This document shows positions 46,126 to 56,239 of a DNA stretch of 64,000 nucleotides, piece by piece. How positions within the stretch are numbered: the stretch's first letter is position 1; each line of letters begins with the position of its first letter. Both the position numbers and the translations under genes were made by a program. The notes below the pieces were generated by a model. That model was not told the origin of the DNA and made no database searches. It worked only from the letters and a program-made list of their open reading frames with translations. The stretch is from positions 45,263 to 109,262 of the forward strand of contig NZ_JAGRPU010000022.1 of NCBI RefSeq assembly GCF_024606225.1. Direction: 5' to 3'. This stretch comes from Endozoicomonas sp. ISHI1. GTDB taxonomy: Bacteria; Pseudomonadota; Gammaproteobacteria; Pseudomonadales; Endozoicomonadaceae.

Positions 46126-46929
46126 ATGCGTCTGAAACGATCTGTTTGCTCTGCTTTTGTTCTAACCAGCCTGGTGGCCTCTCAAGTTCAGGCACAGGTA
46201 CCAGTGGTTGATTCCCGGCCTTCTGGAAGTAGTAGCTCTGTAGAGAGCTCTCACATTCATGAATCGACTTCCATGGAACCAGCGGCGGGTGGCTCAGCTC
46301 ACTTGTTGAATCTGTTGGATGAGCTTCGTCAGGAGGTTATGACCCTCAGAGGACAGTTAGAAGAGCAGGCTTACCGGATCAAGCAGTTGCAGAAAGAGAG
46401 CAGGGATCGTTACCTGGATCTCGATCAGCGCATTTCCCGTCAGGGTGACTCGTCCATTAAGGTGCCTGCTGCCACAGGAAATTCTTCAGGCTCTCCGGTG
46501 ACGTTGCCGGCTTTGGTGGGTAGCGGGTCTTCAGTGACTGAGTCTGATACCCGCGAAGAGGCTGCTTATCAGGCTGCATTCTCCCTGATCAAGGACAAGC
46601 GTTTTGATGAAGCTGTAGTCGCCTTGAAAAAGCTGTTGAAAGACTCTCCCAAAGGCCAGTTTTCGGATAATGCTCAATACTGGTTAGGAGAAGTTCAGAT
46701 GGCTCAGGGCAGATATAAGGAAGCCCGGGACGACTTCCAGTCCCTCATTGACAATTATCCGGATAGCCCAAAAGTATCTGACGCTACCTACAAACTGGGT
46801 CGTATTCTTGATTTACAAGGCGAAAAAGATGCTGCCAGAAAGTACCTTGAATCAGTGATCAGTCAATACCCCGGAAGTGCGGCTGCTCGTTTGTCAGATA
46901 CCTATCTCAGAAATATGTCCGATACCTGA
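46126..46929 (+). CDS. cpoB: Cell division coordinator CpoB (YbgF)
   Basis: Periplasmic protein that couples Tol-mediated constriction to peptidoglycan synthesis. Signal peptide to ~residue 24 (ASQVQAQ), an N-terminal coiled coil (LDELRQEVMTLRGQLEEQAY), a Ser/Gly/Val linker, then TPR repeats (YQAAFSLIKDKRFDEAVVAL, QYWLGEVQMAQGRYKEARDD, TYKLGRILDLQGEKDAARKY). At 267 residues it is normal. It ends the tol-pal cluster. Confidence 0.95.
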   Translation: MRLKRSVCSAFVLTSLVASQVQAQVPVVDSRPSGSSSSVESSHIHESTSMEPAAGGSAHLLNLLDELRQEVMTLRGQLEEQAYRIKQLQKESRDRYLDLDQRISRQGDSSIKVPAATGNSSGSPVTLPALVGSGSSVTESDTREEAAYQAAFSLIKDKRFDEAVVALKKLLKDSPKGQFSDNAQYWLGEVQMAQGRYKEARDDFQSLIDNYPDSPKVSDATYKLGRILDLQGEKDAARKYLESVISQYPGSAAARLSDTYLRNMSDT

Positions 46930-47039
46930 GTGATTGTGCCCACCTCTGGATGGGCGTTGAACCTGTTTCGGCGCTAACATCCTTTCCACTTTTGTCTGTA
47001 CAGGGAATCTTGCACTCTGTTCGGGCGGTTAAACCAAAA

Positions 47040-47068
47040 TTGACTTAAGTCGGATGGACTCCTAGTAT
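47040..47068 (+). promoter_or_regulatory. Sigma-70-type promoter for queE
   Basis: TTGACT (47040-47045) and TAGTAT (47063-47068) are separated by 17 bases. Transcription would start near 47075, which favours ATG 47098 over ATG 47080 as the queE start. Confidence 0.7.
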
Positions 47069-47097
47069 TGCCCGCCTGAATGTCTGGTGAGAGTTCA

Positions 47098-47748
47098 ATG
47101 ACTGCTGATACCCTCAGAATTACTGAAATTTTCCACTCCCTGCAGGGAGAGTCCCGTACCTCGGGTTTACCTACTGTGTTCGTCCGTCTGACGGGCTGCC
47201 CACTTCGTTGTAGCTGGTGTGATACGGAGTATTCATTTCACGGTGGCACTCGTATGTCTTTGGATGAGATTGTCGGGAAGGTGGAGGGCTATGGCGCTAA
47301 ATATGTCTGTGTCACAGGTGGTGAGCCTCTTGGGCAGCCAAATTGCCTGCCGTTGCTTGAACGACTTGTAGACACAGGCTTTGAAGTATCACTGGAAACT
47401 AGCGGTGCTCTGGATGTTTCTCTGGTGGATGAGCGAGTGGTCAAGGTGCTGGACCTCAAACCACCCGCATCAGGCGAGAGTCACAGAAATCTGTACCAGA
47501 ATATTGAGCATCTTACCGCTAATGACCAGGTTAAGTTTGTTATCGCCAATCGGGAAGATTATGACTGGTCGGTCAGTAAAATTTTGCAGTACAACCTGCT
47601 CAGTCGGGTGTCGGATGTGCTGTTTTCTCCAGTCAATGATCAGTTGGGGCCGGATCAACTGGCTGACTGGATCATTTCAGACAAGCTTCCGGTTCGATTT
47701 CAGTTGCAATTACACCGTGTAATCTGGGGTGACAAAACCGGGGTTTGA
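47098..47748 (+). CDS. queE: 7-carboxy-7-deazaguanine synthase QueE
   Basis: Radical SAM enzyme making 7-carboxy-7-deazaguanine in queuosine biosynthesis. The 216-residue protein has the cluster-binding motif Cys34-x3-Cys38-x2-Cys41 (GCPLRCSWCDTEYSFHGG), followed by VCVTGGEPLGQP for SAM binding. The x3-x2 spacing is the classical radical SAM form. ATG 47098 follows GGTGAGAG and lies downstream of the promoter at 47040. The next gene, queC, acts on its product. Confidence 0.95.
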   Translation: MTADTLRITEIFHSLQGESRTSGLPTVFVRLTGCPLRCSWCDTEYSFHGGTRMSLDEIVGKVEGYGAKYVCVTGGEPLGQPNCLPLLERLVDTGFEVSLETSGALDVSLVDERVVKVLDLKPPASGESHRNLYQNIEHLTANDQVKFVIANREDYDWSVSKILQYNLLSRVSDVLFSPVNDQLGPDQLADWIISDKLPVRFQLQLHRVIWGDKTGV

Positions 47749-47809
47749 GTAAAACAGTCCGCATTTTCATAGCAACAGCCATTGGCGAAGTACATTAGGA
47801 ATAAAGAGC

Positions 47810-48487
47810 ATGACAAAAAAAGCAGTCATTTTGCTATCCGGTGGTCTGGATTCTTCCACAGTGCTGGCCATTGCCAGAGATCAGGGATATGAGTGCTATA
47901 CCGTCAGCTTTGATTACGGTCAGCGACACAGAGCAGAGTTGGACGCCTCGGTTCGTGTTTCTGAAGCACTGGGTGCCAGAGATCATAAAACCCTGAAGCT
48001 GGACTTGCGAGATCTGGGTGGGTCTGCTCTGACGGATGATGATATTGATGTCCCTGAGGATCTGGGTGAAGGTATTCCTGTGACTTATGTTCCAGCACGC
48101 AATACCGTATTTCTCTCTCTCGCTCTGGGCTGGGCTGAAATCCTGGGTGCCCGGGATGTTTTCATTGGCGCCAATGATGTGGATTATTCAGGATATCCGG
48201 ATTGTCGTCCTGAGTACCTTGAAGCGTTCGAGAAAATGGCTAACCTGGCCACCAAAGCGGGGGTTGAAGGGGATCATTTTCATATTCGTGCTCCTTTGCT
48301 GGAACTGACCAAGGCGGAGATTATAAAAGAAGGCAGCCGCCTCGGGGTCGATTACGGGATTACCGTTTCTTGTTATCAAGCTGATGAGCAAGGCCGTGCC
48401 TGTGGAGTCTGTGACAGTTGCCGCTATCGTAAAAAGGGGTTTGCCGAAGCCGGTGTTGCCGACCCAACCCCATATGCAGGGTCTTAA
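47810..48487 (+). CDS. queC: 7-cyano-7-deazaguanine synthase QueC
   Basis: ATP-dependent enzyme converting 7-carboxy-7-deazaguanine to preQ0. The ATP-pyrophosphatase loop is [10 protein letters not shown] (8-17). The zinc site near the end is supplied by Cys in VSCYQ and [12 protein letters not shown]. It is 225 residues, normal. It sits 61 bases after queE, so the two probably form one unit. No obvious U-tailed terminator lies between it and the convergent gene. Confidence 0.97.
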   Translation: MTKKAVILLSGGLDSSTVLAIARDQGYECYTVSFDYGQRHRAELDASVRVSEALGARDHKTLKLDLRDLGGSALTDDDIDVPEDLGEGIPVTYVPARNTVFLSLALGWAEILGARDVFIGANDVDYSGYPDCRPEYLEAFEKMANLATKAGVEGDHFHIRAPLLELTKAEIIKEGSRLGVDYGITVSCYQADEQGRACGVCDSCRYRKKGFAEAGVADPTPYAGS

Positions 48488-48570
48488 ACGGTTTAACCCG
48501 ATTATTGAATGTTTGAAAGCCTTTACAATTTCACACTGTCAGACTCAACGAAGTGCGACAGTGTGGCGAA

Positions 48571-49950
48571 CTACTGCATCTTGAATAGTTTTTCAGGCAC
48601 TTTAAAGAAGATAATGTCAGTGTTTCTTGGTTTGGGAGAGTTGGCACCATTATCGCTGACCAGAACCAGTAGTTTAGTGCCGTCAGACCCGTCAGGGCCT
48701 AGTGTTATCCCTTCAATATTGATTCTTTTAAAGTCCGGGAAGGTTTTTTCAAAATCCCTGGTGCTTAGTAGACGCTGTTTATCTAGCATCGGTAGAGACG
48801 TTTTAGTGGCCTCTGTTAGTTTATCGCTGTCCTCTTCTGAACCACTGCCGTCGACAGCCCGGGAAGGAGGTACAGGGTTATTCAGGTCAACCAGATAAAC
48901 TTCCGAGTAGGAGTAGTTTACGGTTTTTCTATTGGCTTTTTTAACGTGATTTTTTTCGATGACGAGGAGCTGATGATCATTGATGGCCTGAGCATCGCTG
49001 ATGCTCTGGACAATAACGTCTGTCTGAGGGTCATAAAGGTCTACAGGAACAGAAGTGGGCTGATAATGGTACTGAATGTCCGGTTCAACAGTTGCCAGAA
49101 GATGGTTGGCCGTTTCGACCATCGAGAAACGTAATACACGGCTGGGTACAGGGCCTTTATGATAATCCCAGTCTTTTTCATCCTGCATAACGCCTTGTTC
49201 AGTGATAGCCAGGTAATCAGAAGTTCCCGGAAGGTGGATCACTGTTTCGAAGCCCCGGTTTCTCTTGACCCCTTTGTCGGAGGGGGACTGGATTTGCAAG
49301 CTGAACTCACTGTCATAGATGCCAGGCACCCAGTGTGGAGTCTTCCAGTGAAAGCGCCAGTTCACACTTGAGAACTCGCCGGGGTAATAGTACGCGCCCA
49401 GAAGAGTCCCGTCTCTACCTACTTTCAGAAGAGAGCTGTGAATATTCCATCCGGGAAATCGAATCCAGGGGAAAACCGAATTGAACAGAAAGGTTGCGCT
49501 TTGTTCCGAAGCGACCAGAAAGGCATTGTCGCCAAGAAAGTCAAAACCTTCTGTATCAATATGGCCATGGGTTGTCCAAAAAACAGAGTCATTAGGCTCA
49601 ATGATAACTTCCCTGATCCGGGTGACAGACTCTTCCGGGAAAGTGCCTTTGTTTTTTACCAGACCGTTCTTGTTAATAAGAGTTTCTTCCGGTACAAGGT
49701 AGTATCGGGGTTGGCCGTTTTTATTGTAATAGTTGGGAACGGCCCCGGTATCATCTGAAAGCAAAATGAATTGATGATGAGCTTTGTCGTAACGGATGGA
49801 AGAAATTCCGAGAATGGGCTGATCTTCACTGTAATCCAGCTTTTTACTGCCAAGTAGTCTAATGCCGTTCTGACTCGCACTGACACCTTCTGAGGGAAAT
49901 AAAGCATAAGCGCAAAAGAAGAAAAGAGGGCATAGTCCTTTGAATGACAT
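48571..49950 (-). CDS. Secreted phytase-like (esterase-like) propeller protein
   Basis: It has a signal peptide (FFFCAYALFPSEGVSA), then a ~430-residue domain beginning ILGISSIRYDKAHHQFILLSDD. This matches the opening of the phytase-like/esterase-like family (PF13449): a G-[IL]-S-x-[IL]-x-Y-D motif followed by LLSDD. Other family-like blocks are FWTTHGHIDTEGFDFLGDNA and INIEGITLGPDGSDGTKLLV. Such proteins are predicted beta-propeller hydrolases of phosphate or ester bonds; the substrate here cannot be told. It is 459 residues, in the normal range, convergent with queC and divergent from nadA. Confidence 0.8.
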   Translation of the reverse strand: MSFKGLCPLFFFCAYALFPSEGVSASQNGIRLLGSKKLDYSEDQPILGISSIRYDKAHHQFILLSDDTGAVPNYYNKNGQPRYYLVPEETLINKNGLVKNKGTFPEESVTRIREVIIEPNDSVFWTTHGHIDTEGFDFLGDNAFLVASEQSATFLFNSVFPWIRFPGWNIHSSLLKVGRDGTLLGAYYYPGEFSSVNWRFHWKTPHWVPGIYDSEFSLQIQSPSDKGVKRNRGFETVIHLPGTSDYLAITEQGVMQDEKDWDYHKGPVPSRVLRFSMVETANHLLATVEPDIQYHYQPTSVPVDLYDPQTDVIVQSISDAQAINDHQLLVIEKNHVKKANRKTVNYSYSEVYLVDLNNPVPPSRAVDGSGSEEDSDKLTEATKTSLPMLDKQRLLSTRDFEKTFPDFKRINIEGITLGPDGSDGTKLLVLVSDNGANSPKPRNTDIIFFKVPEKLFKMQ

Positions 49951-50155
49951 GAGACTACCTTTGTTCTTTGTCAGAGCGGGTTCAGAAAGATTGATGTAAT
50001 CCTAGTCTAAATTCGGCAATTTACCGGATGGGTAGCTGGTCAGTTTTAAGGGTGTTACCCTTCCCTTTTTTCCCGGCTGCCTGAATCTTTCATTTATGTT
50101 AAAATCCTTGCGATTTGCCTAATTATGTCTTGTAGAGACTTTCAGACCGATTTTT

Positions 50156-51202
50156 ATGAGTGTACTTAGTGATAGAGCATTTGTTCAGGAGCATATCAGT
50201 GGCGCACCCTTTCAGGGCCTGGATGAAGCAAAAGAGCGAGCACTGAAGCAGCAGGTGCGAGAGCTTCTGGAACAGGAAAATGCTGTTCTTGTTGCCCATT
50301 ATTACACTGATCCTGTCGTTCAGGCTCTGGCTGAAGAAACCGGTGGTTTTGTAGCGGACTCCCTTGAAATGGCTCGCTTTGGCCGTGATCATTCTGCGGA
50401 TACCCTCGTCGTTGCCGGCGTTCGGTTTATGGGTGAGACCTCAAAAATTCTCAGTCCTCACAAGCGTGTTTTGATGCCAACACTGGAAGCGGAGTGTTCA
50501 CTGGATATTGGTTGTCCGGTCGATGAGTTTTCGGCTTTTTGTGATCAGCATCCCGATCGTGAAGTGGTTGTCTATGCTAATACATCCGCGGCGGTAAAAG
50601 CCCGGGCAGACTGGGTGGTGACTTCCAGTTGTGCTGTAGACATCGTTGAGCATCTGATGGATCAGGACAAAAAAATCATCTGGGGTCCGGATAAATATCT
50701 GGGCAGTTACATCCGAAAAAACACCGGGGCAGACATGCTGCTCTGGAATAGTAGCTGTATCGTTCATGAAGAGTTCAAGGCCAAGGGTATTGAAGACCTC
50801 AAACAGGTTTACCCGGACGCAGCGGTACTTGTGCATCCGGAATCACCCGACTCGGTTGTTCAGATGGCCGATGTCGTAGGTTCTACCAGTCAACTGCTGA
50901 AAGCATCTCAGGAAATGCAAAATGCCACATTTATTGTTGCGACAGATCGAGGTATTTTCTACAAAATGCAGCAGGCGTCCCCGGACAAATCCTTTGTAGA
51001 AGCTCCGACTGCTGGTAGCGGCGCTACCTGCAAGAGTTGTGCTCATTGCCCCTGGATGGCCATGAACTCTCTGGAAGCACTGGTTCAGTGTCTTGAAAAA
51101 CCAGGCCAGTTGAATCTGGTAAAAGTGGATGGTGAGCTCAGAGAGAAGTCGCTGATTCCACTGAATCGTATGCTCGACTTCACGGCATCGCTGTCAGCCT
51201 GA
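50156..51202 (+). CDS. nadA: Quinolinate synthase NadA
   Basis: Makes quinolinate from iminoaspartate and dihydroxyacetone phosphate in NAD synthesis, using a [4Fe-4S] cluster. The 348-residue protein carries the expected cluster cysteines: Cys114 (EAECSLDIG), Cys201 ([11 protein letters not shown]) and Cys298 in [16 protein letters not shown]. The opening block [20 protein letters not shown] is characteristic. An AT-rich TAAAAT element lies ~55 bases upstream as a possible -10. Confidence 0.97.
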   Translation: MSVLSDRAFVQEHISGAPFQGLDEAKERALKQQVRELLEQENAVLVAHYYTDPVVQALAEETGGFVADSLEMARFGRDHSADTLVVAGVRFMGETSKILSPHKRVLMPTLEAECSLDIGCPVDEFSAFCDQHPDREVVVYANTSAAVKARADWVVTSSCAVDIVEHLMDQDKKIIWGPDKYLGSYIRKNTGADMLLWNSSCIVHEEFKAKGIEDLKQVYPDAAVLVHPESPDSVVQMADVVGSTSQLLKASQEMQNATFIVATDRGIFYKMQQASPDKSFVEAPTAGSGATCKSCAHCPWMAMNSLEALVQCLEKPGQLNLVKVDGELREKSLIPLNRMLDFTASLSA

Positions 51203-51232
51203 TCCTCTCAATATCAAGCTGGAAGAATGAGT

Positions 51233-51258
51233 CGAGGCCGCCCATAGCGGCGGCCTCG
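51233..51258. terminator. Perfect 10-bp hairpin between nadA and bepA
   Basis: CGAGGCCGCC (51233-51242) and GGCGGCCTCG (51249-51258) pair perfectly around a 6-base loop, in the short space between two convergent genes. No T-run adjoins it directly on the + strand, so termination would be structure-driven. Confidence 0.65.
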
Positions 51259-51263
51259 TCTGG

Positions 51264-52715
51264 TCAGCTTTTTTCAAGCTTCTTACGATATTCGAAAATG
51301 TCGTTTAACTTTTTATCGATCTTGGCCCTCAGGGCGTAATTATCACCCACCATTTTGCGGGCAAACTGAAGGTGCTTGATAGCGTCGTCCAGGTTGCCTG
51401 TCAAGAAGAAGAACTCTGCCCGGGCCTGATGTAAGCCCAGAATGTCATCCGACAGCCCCTGTGCTTCCGCCAGTTCATACCAGATATCCGGGTCGTTGGG
51501 TCGGCTGCGACTCAGCCTCAGAAGAAGATCTCTGGCTTCGTTGAATTTTTTGGCTTGAATCAGAATCTCTGCCTTGGTCGCCATTAGCGGATAGTTATCC
51601 AGATGAATGGAAAGCGCTGCATCCAGTCGTTTAATCGCCTCATCGGATTTTCCGGTAGCTGATTCCAGCCGGGCCTGAGCCATAATCAAATGCAGGTTGC
51701 GGGGGTGTTTCTTCAACAGAATGGTCAGCTCTTTCTCTGCTGTCTTGTAATCCCGTTCTTCCACGCTGGCCAGAGCCAGACCGTAGCGGGTTATGTCTTC
51801 CGAGCTGGTATGGCCGGTCTCCAGTTCCTTATATAATTGTCGTGTATAGCGGGCCGGGTCTTCGGTGCTGAGAACCAGCAGTCTCATACGGGTTAGCTGA
51901 TAATCAAGGCTGCCTTTAGAGCCCTCGGAAGGCAATTGTGCAGCCCTGGCTCTTGAGTCTGAAATTCGGTTGTCGGTGACGGGGTGTGTCAGCAAAAACT
52001 CAGGGGGTCGGCTCTGGTAACGTCTGGACTTGTTCATGTTCTCGAATATTTCAGGCATGGCCTGAGGGTCAAAGCCCGCCTTGGCAAGCGTCTGAATACC
52101 AATATTATCCGCCTCGCGTTCAAACTGCCTGCTGAAGCGCAGGCGACTGCTCTGGACACCGGCCACTGTTGTTGATAGTGCTGCGGCACCCACCTCGCTG
52201 CCTACTGTTGCCATCAAGACAACCGATGCAAGAATGGCGGCAGCGGTCGGCAGGCTCTTGTTCTTGGCATCTTCTACGTTACGGGCATAATGACGTTGGC
52301 TCAGGTGGGCCAGTTCGTGAGCGAGTACGGCGGCAAACTGAGCTTCTGTGTCAGCGTTGAAGAACAGACCGGAGTTGACTCCAATGATTCCGCCTGGTGC
52401 TGCAAAGGCGTTTAGTACAGCACTGTCTATGACTATGGTATTTAATCGGTGATCCTTAATCTCACTGAATTCAGCCAGGCGGTAGATGAGTCTTTCGAGG
52501 TACTCCTTGACCTCGGGGTCACTCACGGTAGGAGTCCGGCTTCGTAAATATTTCAGGTAAGTCTGCCCCAACTCATATTCCTGTTGTGGTGAGACTACTC
52601 CGGAGGTGCTGTCCCCCAGGCTGGGCAGTTCAATTGGGGCCGCGCATACAACTGCGGAAGAAGTTCCGAGCCAGGTGCTTAGCAGGGCTGCCACGAGGAA
52701 ACCCGGTTGCTTCAT
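51264..52715 (-). CDS. bepA: Periplasmic M48 metalloprotease/chaperone BepA-like
   Basis: Outer-membrane-assembly quality control: zinc peptidase and chaperone for LptD and BAM substrates. It has a signal peptide (GFLVAALLSTWLGTSSAVVCA), the zinc site HELAH (133-137) and the third ligand Glu in QFEREADNIG. A C-terminal TPR half follows, with repeats such as GLALASVEERDYKTAEKELT and AQARLESATGKSDEAIKRLD. It is 483 residues, matching the family (~485). ATG 52715 is preferred; an in-frame start at 52799 would place 28 residues ahead of the signal peptide. Confidence 0.93.
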   Translation of the reverse strand: MKQPGFLVAALLSTWLGTSSAVVCAAPIELPSLGDSTSGVVSPQQEYELGQTYLKYLRSRTPTVSDPEVKEYLERLIYRLAEFSEIKDHRLNTIVIDSAVLNAFAAPGGIIGVNSGLFFNADTEAQFAAVLAHELAHLSQRHYARNVEDAKNKSLPTAAAILASVVLMATVGSEVGAAALSTTVAGVQSSRLRFSRQFEREADNIGIQTLAKAGFDPQAMPEIFENMNKSRRYQSRPPEFLLTHPVTDNRISDSRARAAQLPSEGSKGSLDYQLTRMRLLVLSTEDPARYTRQLYKELETGHTSSEDITRYGLALASVEERDYKTAEKELTILLKKHPRNLHLIMAQARLESATGKSDEAIKRLDAALSIHLDNYPLMATKAEILIQAKKFNEARDLLLRLSRSRPNDPDIWYELAEAQGLSDDILGLHQARAEFFFLTGNLDDAIKHLQFARKMVGDNYALRAKIDKKLNDIFEYRKKLEKS

Positions 52716-53001
52716 AGAATATCCATACTCATGTAATCTGCGGTACACTGTATCGTCATAGAGGTGCTGGCTCAAACAGCTATGAAAAAAACATTGCATT
52801 TTACGGCCTCCTTACCTTTCGGGTCTGGCCGATAGTGCGTGTGTCACGACTGGTATCTCTGGGTGATCGAAAAAAACAGTCTCCACATCATTTTACACGT
52901 CACTGATATTTGCACCATAACCTTTTATTGTGAGACGGGTGGGGTGACTGGTTTCTTGTACAGCTGACTTCCAGCTTTCCTTAAGGAGAATAAGTTTCAT
53001 C

Positions 53002-53232
53002 ATGATAGAAGTGAATGTTGAACTGGATCTGAAGGGGATGAGTTGTCCGCTTCCCCTGCTCAGAGCCAAGCAGGCACTCAGTAAAATGGATCAGGGCGAG
53101 GTGTTGCGGGTTCAGGCCACAGACCCGGGTTCGGTTCGGGATTTTGCCAGTTTTGCCCGCATCAGTGGGCATAGACTGCTGTCCAGTGATGAGGCTTCCG
53201 GGGTATTTATCTTTACCCTTGAGCATAAATAA
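53002..53232 (+). CDS. TusA-family sulfurtransferase
   Basis: A 76-residue TusA/SirA-like protein carrying persulphide sulphur on the single conserved Cys15 in GMSCPLPLLRAKQAL (CPxP motif). The rest fits the two-layer alpha/beta fold (LRVQATDPGSVRDFASFARI). Whether it serves tRNA thiolation, molybdenum cofactor synthesis or another sulphur relay cannot be told. Next to perM, a common gammaproteobacterial pairing. Confidence 0.9.
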   Translation: MIEVNVELDLKGMSCPLPLLRAKQALSKMDQGEVLRVQATDPGSVRDFASFARISGHRLLSSDEASGVFIFTLEHK

Positions 53233-53312
53233 GATTGGATCTTCAATATCCGAAGTCTGACTGGCAATAGACAACCTTGTCAGGCTCCTGAGTAAGTCAA
53301 AAGGAAGAAAAT

Positions 53313-54392
53313 ATGCTGGATATCATCAGGGATTGGCTGAACCGTTACCTGTCGGATCATGAAGCCCTGGTGCTGCTGTTGATGCTGGTGACCGGGTTTA
53401 TGGTCATCATCTTTATGGGGAATATGTTGGCTCCGGTCCTGGCGGCACTGGTATTGGCGTTTTTGATGCAGGGCGTGGTGAACTTATTCGAAAAATGGGG
53501 AATCCCCCATCTTTTGGCCGTCAGTCTGATTTTTGCTCTCTTCATGGCGGTTCTGCTTATTTCAATATTTCTGTTAATTCCACTGATCTGGCAGCAGGTT
53601 ACCGGCCTGCTGAATGAATTGCCGAATATGGTGAAGCAGTGGCAGTTGATTCTGAAAGAGCTGCCAGAACTCTATCCGGCCTTTATTTCGGAATCTCAGA
53701 CAGCGGCTATTAGCAATGCCATCAATATGCATCTGGCCAAGTTCGGCCCCTGGGCTTTGTCATTCTCTATCTCCAGGTTGCCTGGTGCGTTAGGTATCCT
53801 GGTTTATCTGATTCTGGTACCCATTCTGGTGTTCTTTTTTCTTAAGGATAAAACCGAACTGCTAGGCTGGATTGGTGGTCGCTTACCCGTGCGACGCCGG
53901 CTAATTATTCAGGTGGCGGACGAAATGAATGACCAGATAGCCAACTATATACGTGGCAAGGTTATTGAGATTTTGATTGTTGGCGGAGTCAGCTTTGTAG
54001 CTTTTGCCTGGCTAGGGCTAAATTACGCTGTTCTGCTATCTGTGCTGGTGGGCTTCTCAGTCGTGATCCCCTACATTGGTGCCACTGTGGTCACTATTCC
54101 TATCGCCCTGATCGGTCTGTTCCAGTGGGGTGTAGGGCAGGAGTTCATGATGCTGATGGTTGTTTACGGCATCATTCAGGCTCTGGATGGCAATGTTCTG
54201 GTTCCCCTGTTGTTTTCCGAAGCGGTTAATCTGCATCCGGTTGCTATTATCGTTGCGGTTCTGGTGTTTGGGGGAGTCTGGGGCTTTTGGGGAATATTCT
54301 TTGCGATTCCATTGGCGACTTTGCTCAAAGCTGTCATGAATGCCTGGCCCAGTGTGCATGATGTGGAACAGGTGGGCCAGAAGGCTGACTGA
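53313..54392 (+). CDS. AI-2E/PerM family inner-membrane transporter
   Basis: A 359-residue membrane protein of the UPF0118/AI-2E family. It has seven to eight hydrophobic segments, a soluble stretch after the third (WQQVTGLLNELPNMVKQWQL), and family-like blocks YRGKVIEILI-type (NYIRGKVIEILIVGG) and IPYIGATVVTIPIALIGL. Members move small solutes or Na+/H+; substrate not predictable. Preceded by AAGGAAG at the usual distance. Confidence 0.9.
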   Translation: MLDIIRDWLNRYLSDHEALVLLLMLVTGFMVIIFMGNMLAPVLAALVLAFLMQGVVNLFEKWGIPHLLAVSLIFALFMAVLLISIFLLIPLIWQQVTGLLNELPNMVKQWQLILKELPELYPAFISESQTAAISNAINMHLAKFGPWALSFSISRLPGALGILVYLILVPILVFFFLKDKTELLGWIGGRLPVRRRLIIQVADEMNDQIANYIRGKVIEILIVGGVSFVAFAWLGLNYAVLLSVLVGFSVVIPYIGATVVTIPIALIGLFQWGVGQEFMMLMVVYGIIQALDGNVLVPLLFSEAVNLHPVAIIVAVLVFGGVWGFWGIFFAIPLATLLKAVMNAWPSVHDVEQVGQKAD

Positions 54393-54495
54393 GAACAGAC
54401 TGACCTACGCCGCAACTGCTCCTGTATCGATGCAGTCGTGCGGCAGCGGAAAATTGGTCTGAAAATCCGCTTTTGTTTGTCAGACAGTTTTACCA

Positions 54496-56112
54496 TTAGC
54501 GGGGTGAAAACGAAGGGTTTCCTGTGTGTTTTTCGCCATAGCAGGTGCCATTGCCCTGTAGTTCAGTGATTTGCACTGATCCATCCCAACTGGCGGTTAC
54601 CACATAGCGATTATCAGCGCTAAAGGTGGCTGTATTAACCCAGTCACAATGGGTAATGCATGCTTTTTCTGACCATGTCCCATCGCTTGCCTGACCAATG
54701 ACCTTTGCTGTACAGTCCTCGCTAGCCGTCACTATATGGTGGCCATCAGGGCCGAAGGTGGCTGAGAACACGCTGTAATAATGTTTAAAGATGGCATTTT
54801 CTTTCCATGCTTCATGAGCGTTCAGGTAATAGACTTTCACCATGCCATTTTGACTGGCAGTCACCAGATGGCGGCTATCGGGGCTGAAGGTGGCTGAGTT
54901 GACAGAATCCTCGTGGTCAAGGGTGGCGATTTCTACCCACAATCCATTGCTAGCCCTGCCAGAAATTTTCGCAGTTTGGTCATTGCTGGCAGTCACCACA
55001 TAGCGGCCATCGGGACTGAAGCTGACTGAGTTGATAGTCGCTCTGTGGGGAATGATACCCTCTAATTCCCATGAACCATCGGGTTTCTGGTTATAGATCG
55101 TCGCTGTGTGATTCCCCCAGGTGATTGCCAAATGATTGCCATCGGTGCTGAAGGTGGCAGATATCTCTCTGTAGTCTTCTGTCATGAATTTGCTTGAGTC
55201 GATGTAATCATGGGAAAGGGTGGCCGTTACCGCCCATGATCCATCGTCCATACGGCTATGGATTTTCGCTGTGTGATCCCGGCATACGGTTATCACATGG
55301 CAGCCATCGCTGCTGAAGGTGGCTGATTGGACAAGACCATCATGGGGCAGGGTGGCGGTTAATGCCCATGATTCATCAGACCCCAGGCTATATATTTTCA
55401 CCGTGAGATCACAACTGATCGTTAGCAAATGCTGACCATCAGGGCTGAATGTGGATGGTTTGACCCTGGAATGATTGTGGATGCTGGATTTTATTACCCA
55501 TGGTCCTCCGACCGCTTCCTGGCCGTAAATAATCGCACTATTGTTTTCATTGGCGGTCACCAGATGGCGTCCATTGAGGCTGAGGGCGGCTGAGTTGATA
55601 AAATTATTTTCGTGAATAGTGGCTTCTGTATTTAGATTAAATGTTTCACATTGAGACATTAGGCGGGTTCTGATGAAATATAACAGTGCAGGCGAATTAT
55701 CGCTCTCCATTGGGAGGTTTGCCATTGACTCGGCTAACGCCTTGTTTTCCGTAAAGGGCTTCAACCAATCACGAATTTGATTCCTGTCTTTTGCATTGAT
55801 GGACGAGCATAGTTGATGTTGGTGCGCTGAAGAGAATTGGCGATACCAGGCATTTGCCAGAGCGTCCTCCTCTCTGACAGCCGTTTGAAGGCGCGAACAT
55901 GTCAGTCTTGTATTGTGAATATCTCTTTGCAGCAAACAGCGAAAAATTATGGAAGGTGAGGATAAAGACAGTAGTGATGGTCTTTCCATTTTTTCCTCGC
56001 CAATAACAGTGATGCTCCTGCCCGCGCTGTCAGTCGTTGGTGTTGGCAATTGAGCTTGCGTTGGTGTTGAGGCCGGACCTTCAACGATGGGAATATTATC
56101 TATTCTGTGCAT
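54496..56112 (-). CDS. Eukaryote-like F-box-like/WD40-repeat protein (538 aa)
   Basis: Residues ~44-93 (RPSLLSLSSPSIIFRCLLQR ... LANAWYRQF) have the F-box pattern: L-x-x-L-x-x-x-x-I-F, a polar helix, L-x-C-x-x-L, then a W-x-x-x-[FLY] end. Residues ~190-525 hold eight WD40 blades with repeated SATFSPDGxHxVTASxDxTAKI units. N-terminal 43 residues are Pro/Thr-rich and disordered-looking. No signal peptide. In eukaryotes F-box/WD40 proteins select substrates for SCF ubiquitin ligases; bacterial ones are usually injected effectors. ATG 56112 follows AAGGAGT; the frame is open to 56229 without a ribosome-binding site. The F-box call is a pattern match by eye; the WD40 call is firm. Confidence 0.8.
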   Translation of the reverse strand: MHRIDNIPIVEGPASTPTQAQLPTPTTDSAGRSITVIGEEKMERPSLLSLSSPSIIFRCLLQRDIHNTRLTCSRLQTAVREEDALANAWYRQFSSAHQHQLCSSINAKDRNQIRDWLKPFTENKALAESMANLPMESDNSPALLYFIRTRLMSQCETFNLNTEATIHENNFINSAALSLNGRHLVTANENNSAIIYGQEAVGGPWVIKSSIHNHSRVKPSTFSPDGQHLLTISCDLTVKIYSLGSDESWALTATLPHDGLVQSATFSSDGCHVITVCRDHTAKIHSRMDDGSWAVTATLSHDYIDSSKFMTEDYREISATFSTDGNHLAITWGNHTATIYNQKPDGSWELEGIIPHRATINSVSFSPDGRYVVTASNDQTAKISGRASNGLWVEIATLDHEDSVNSATFSPDSRHLVTASQNGMVKVYYLNAHEAWKENAIFKHYYSVFSATFGPDGHHIVTASEDCTAKVIGQASDGTWSEKACITHCDWVNTATFSADNRYVVTASWDGSVQITELQGNGTCYGEKHTGNPSFSPR

Positions 56113-56239
56113 GTCTGACTCCTTAAAAATTTGGAATTTATCTTCGATCAACAAAGTCGTTAATAAATTATGTGTGCAGGTTAGAGACTGCTCGGGAGTG
56201 ATAAGTTCATAACATTTTGTTAAGTACAACTAACCATTT

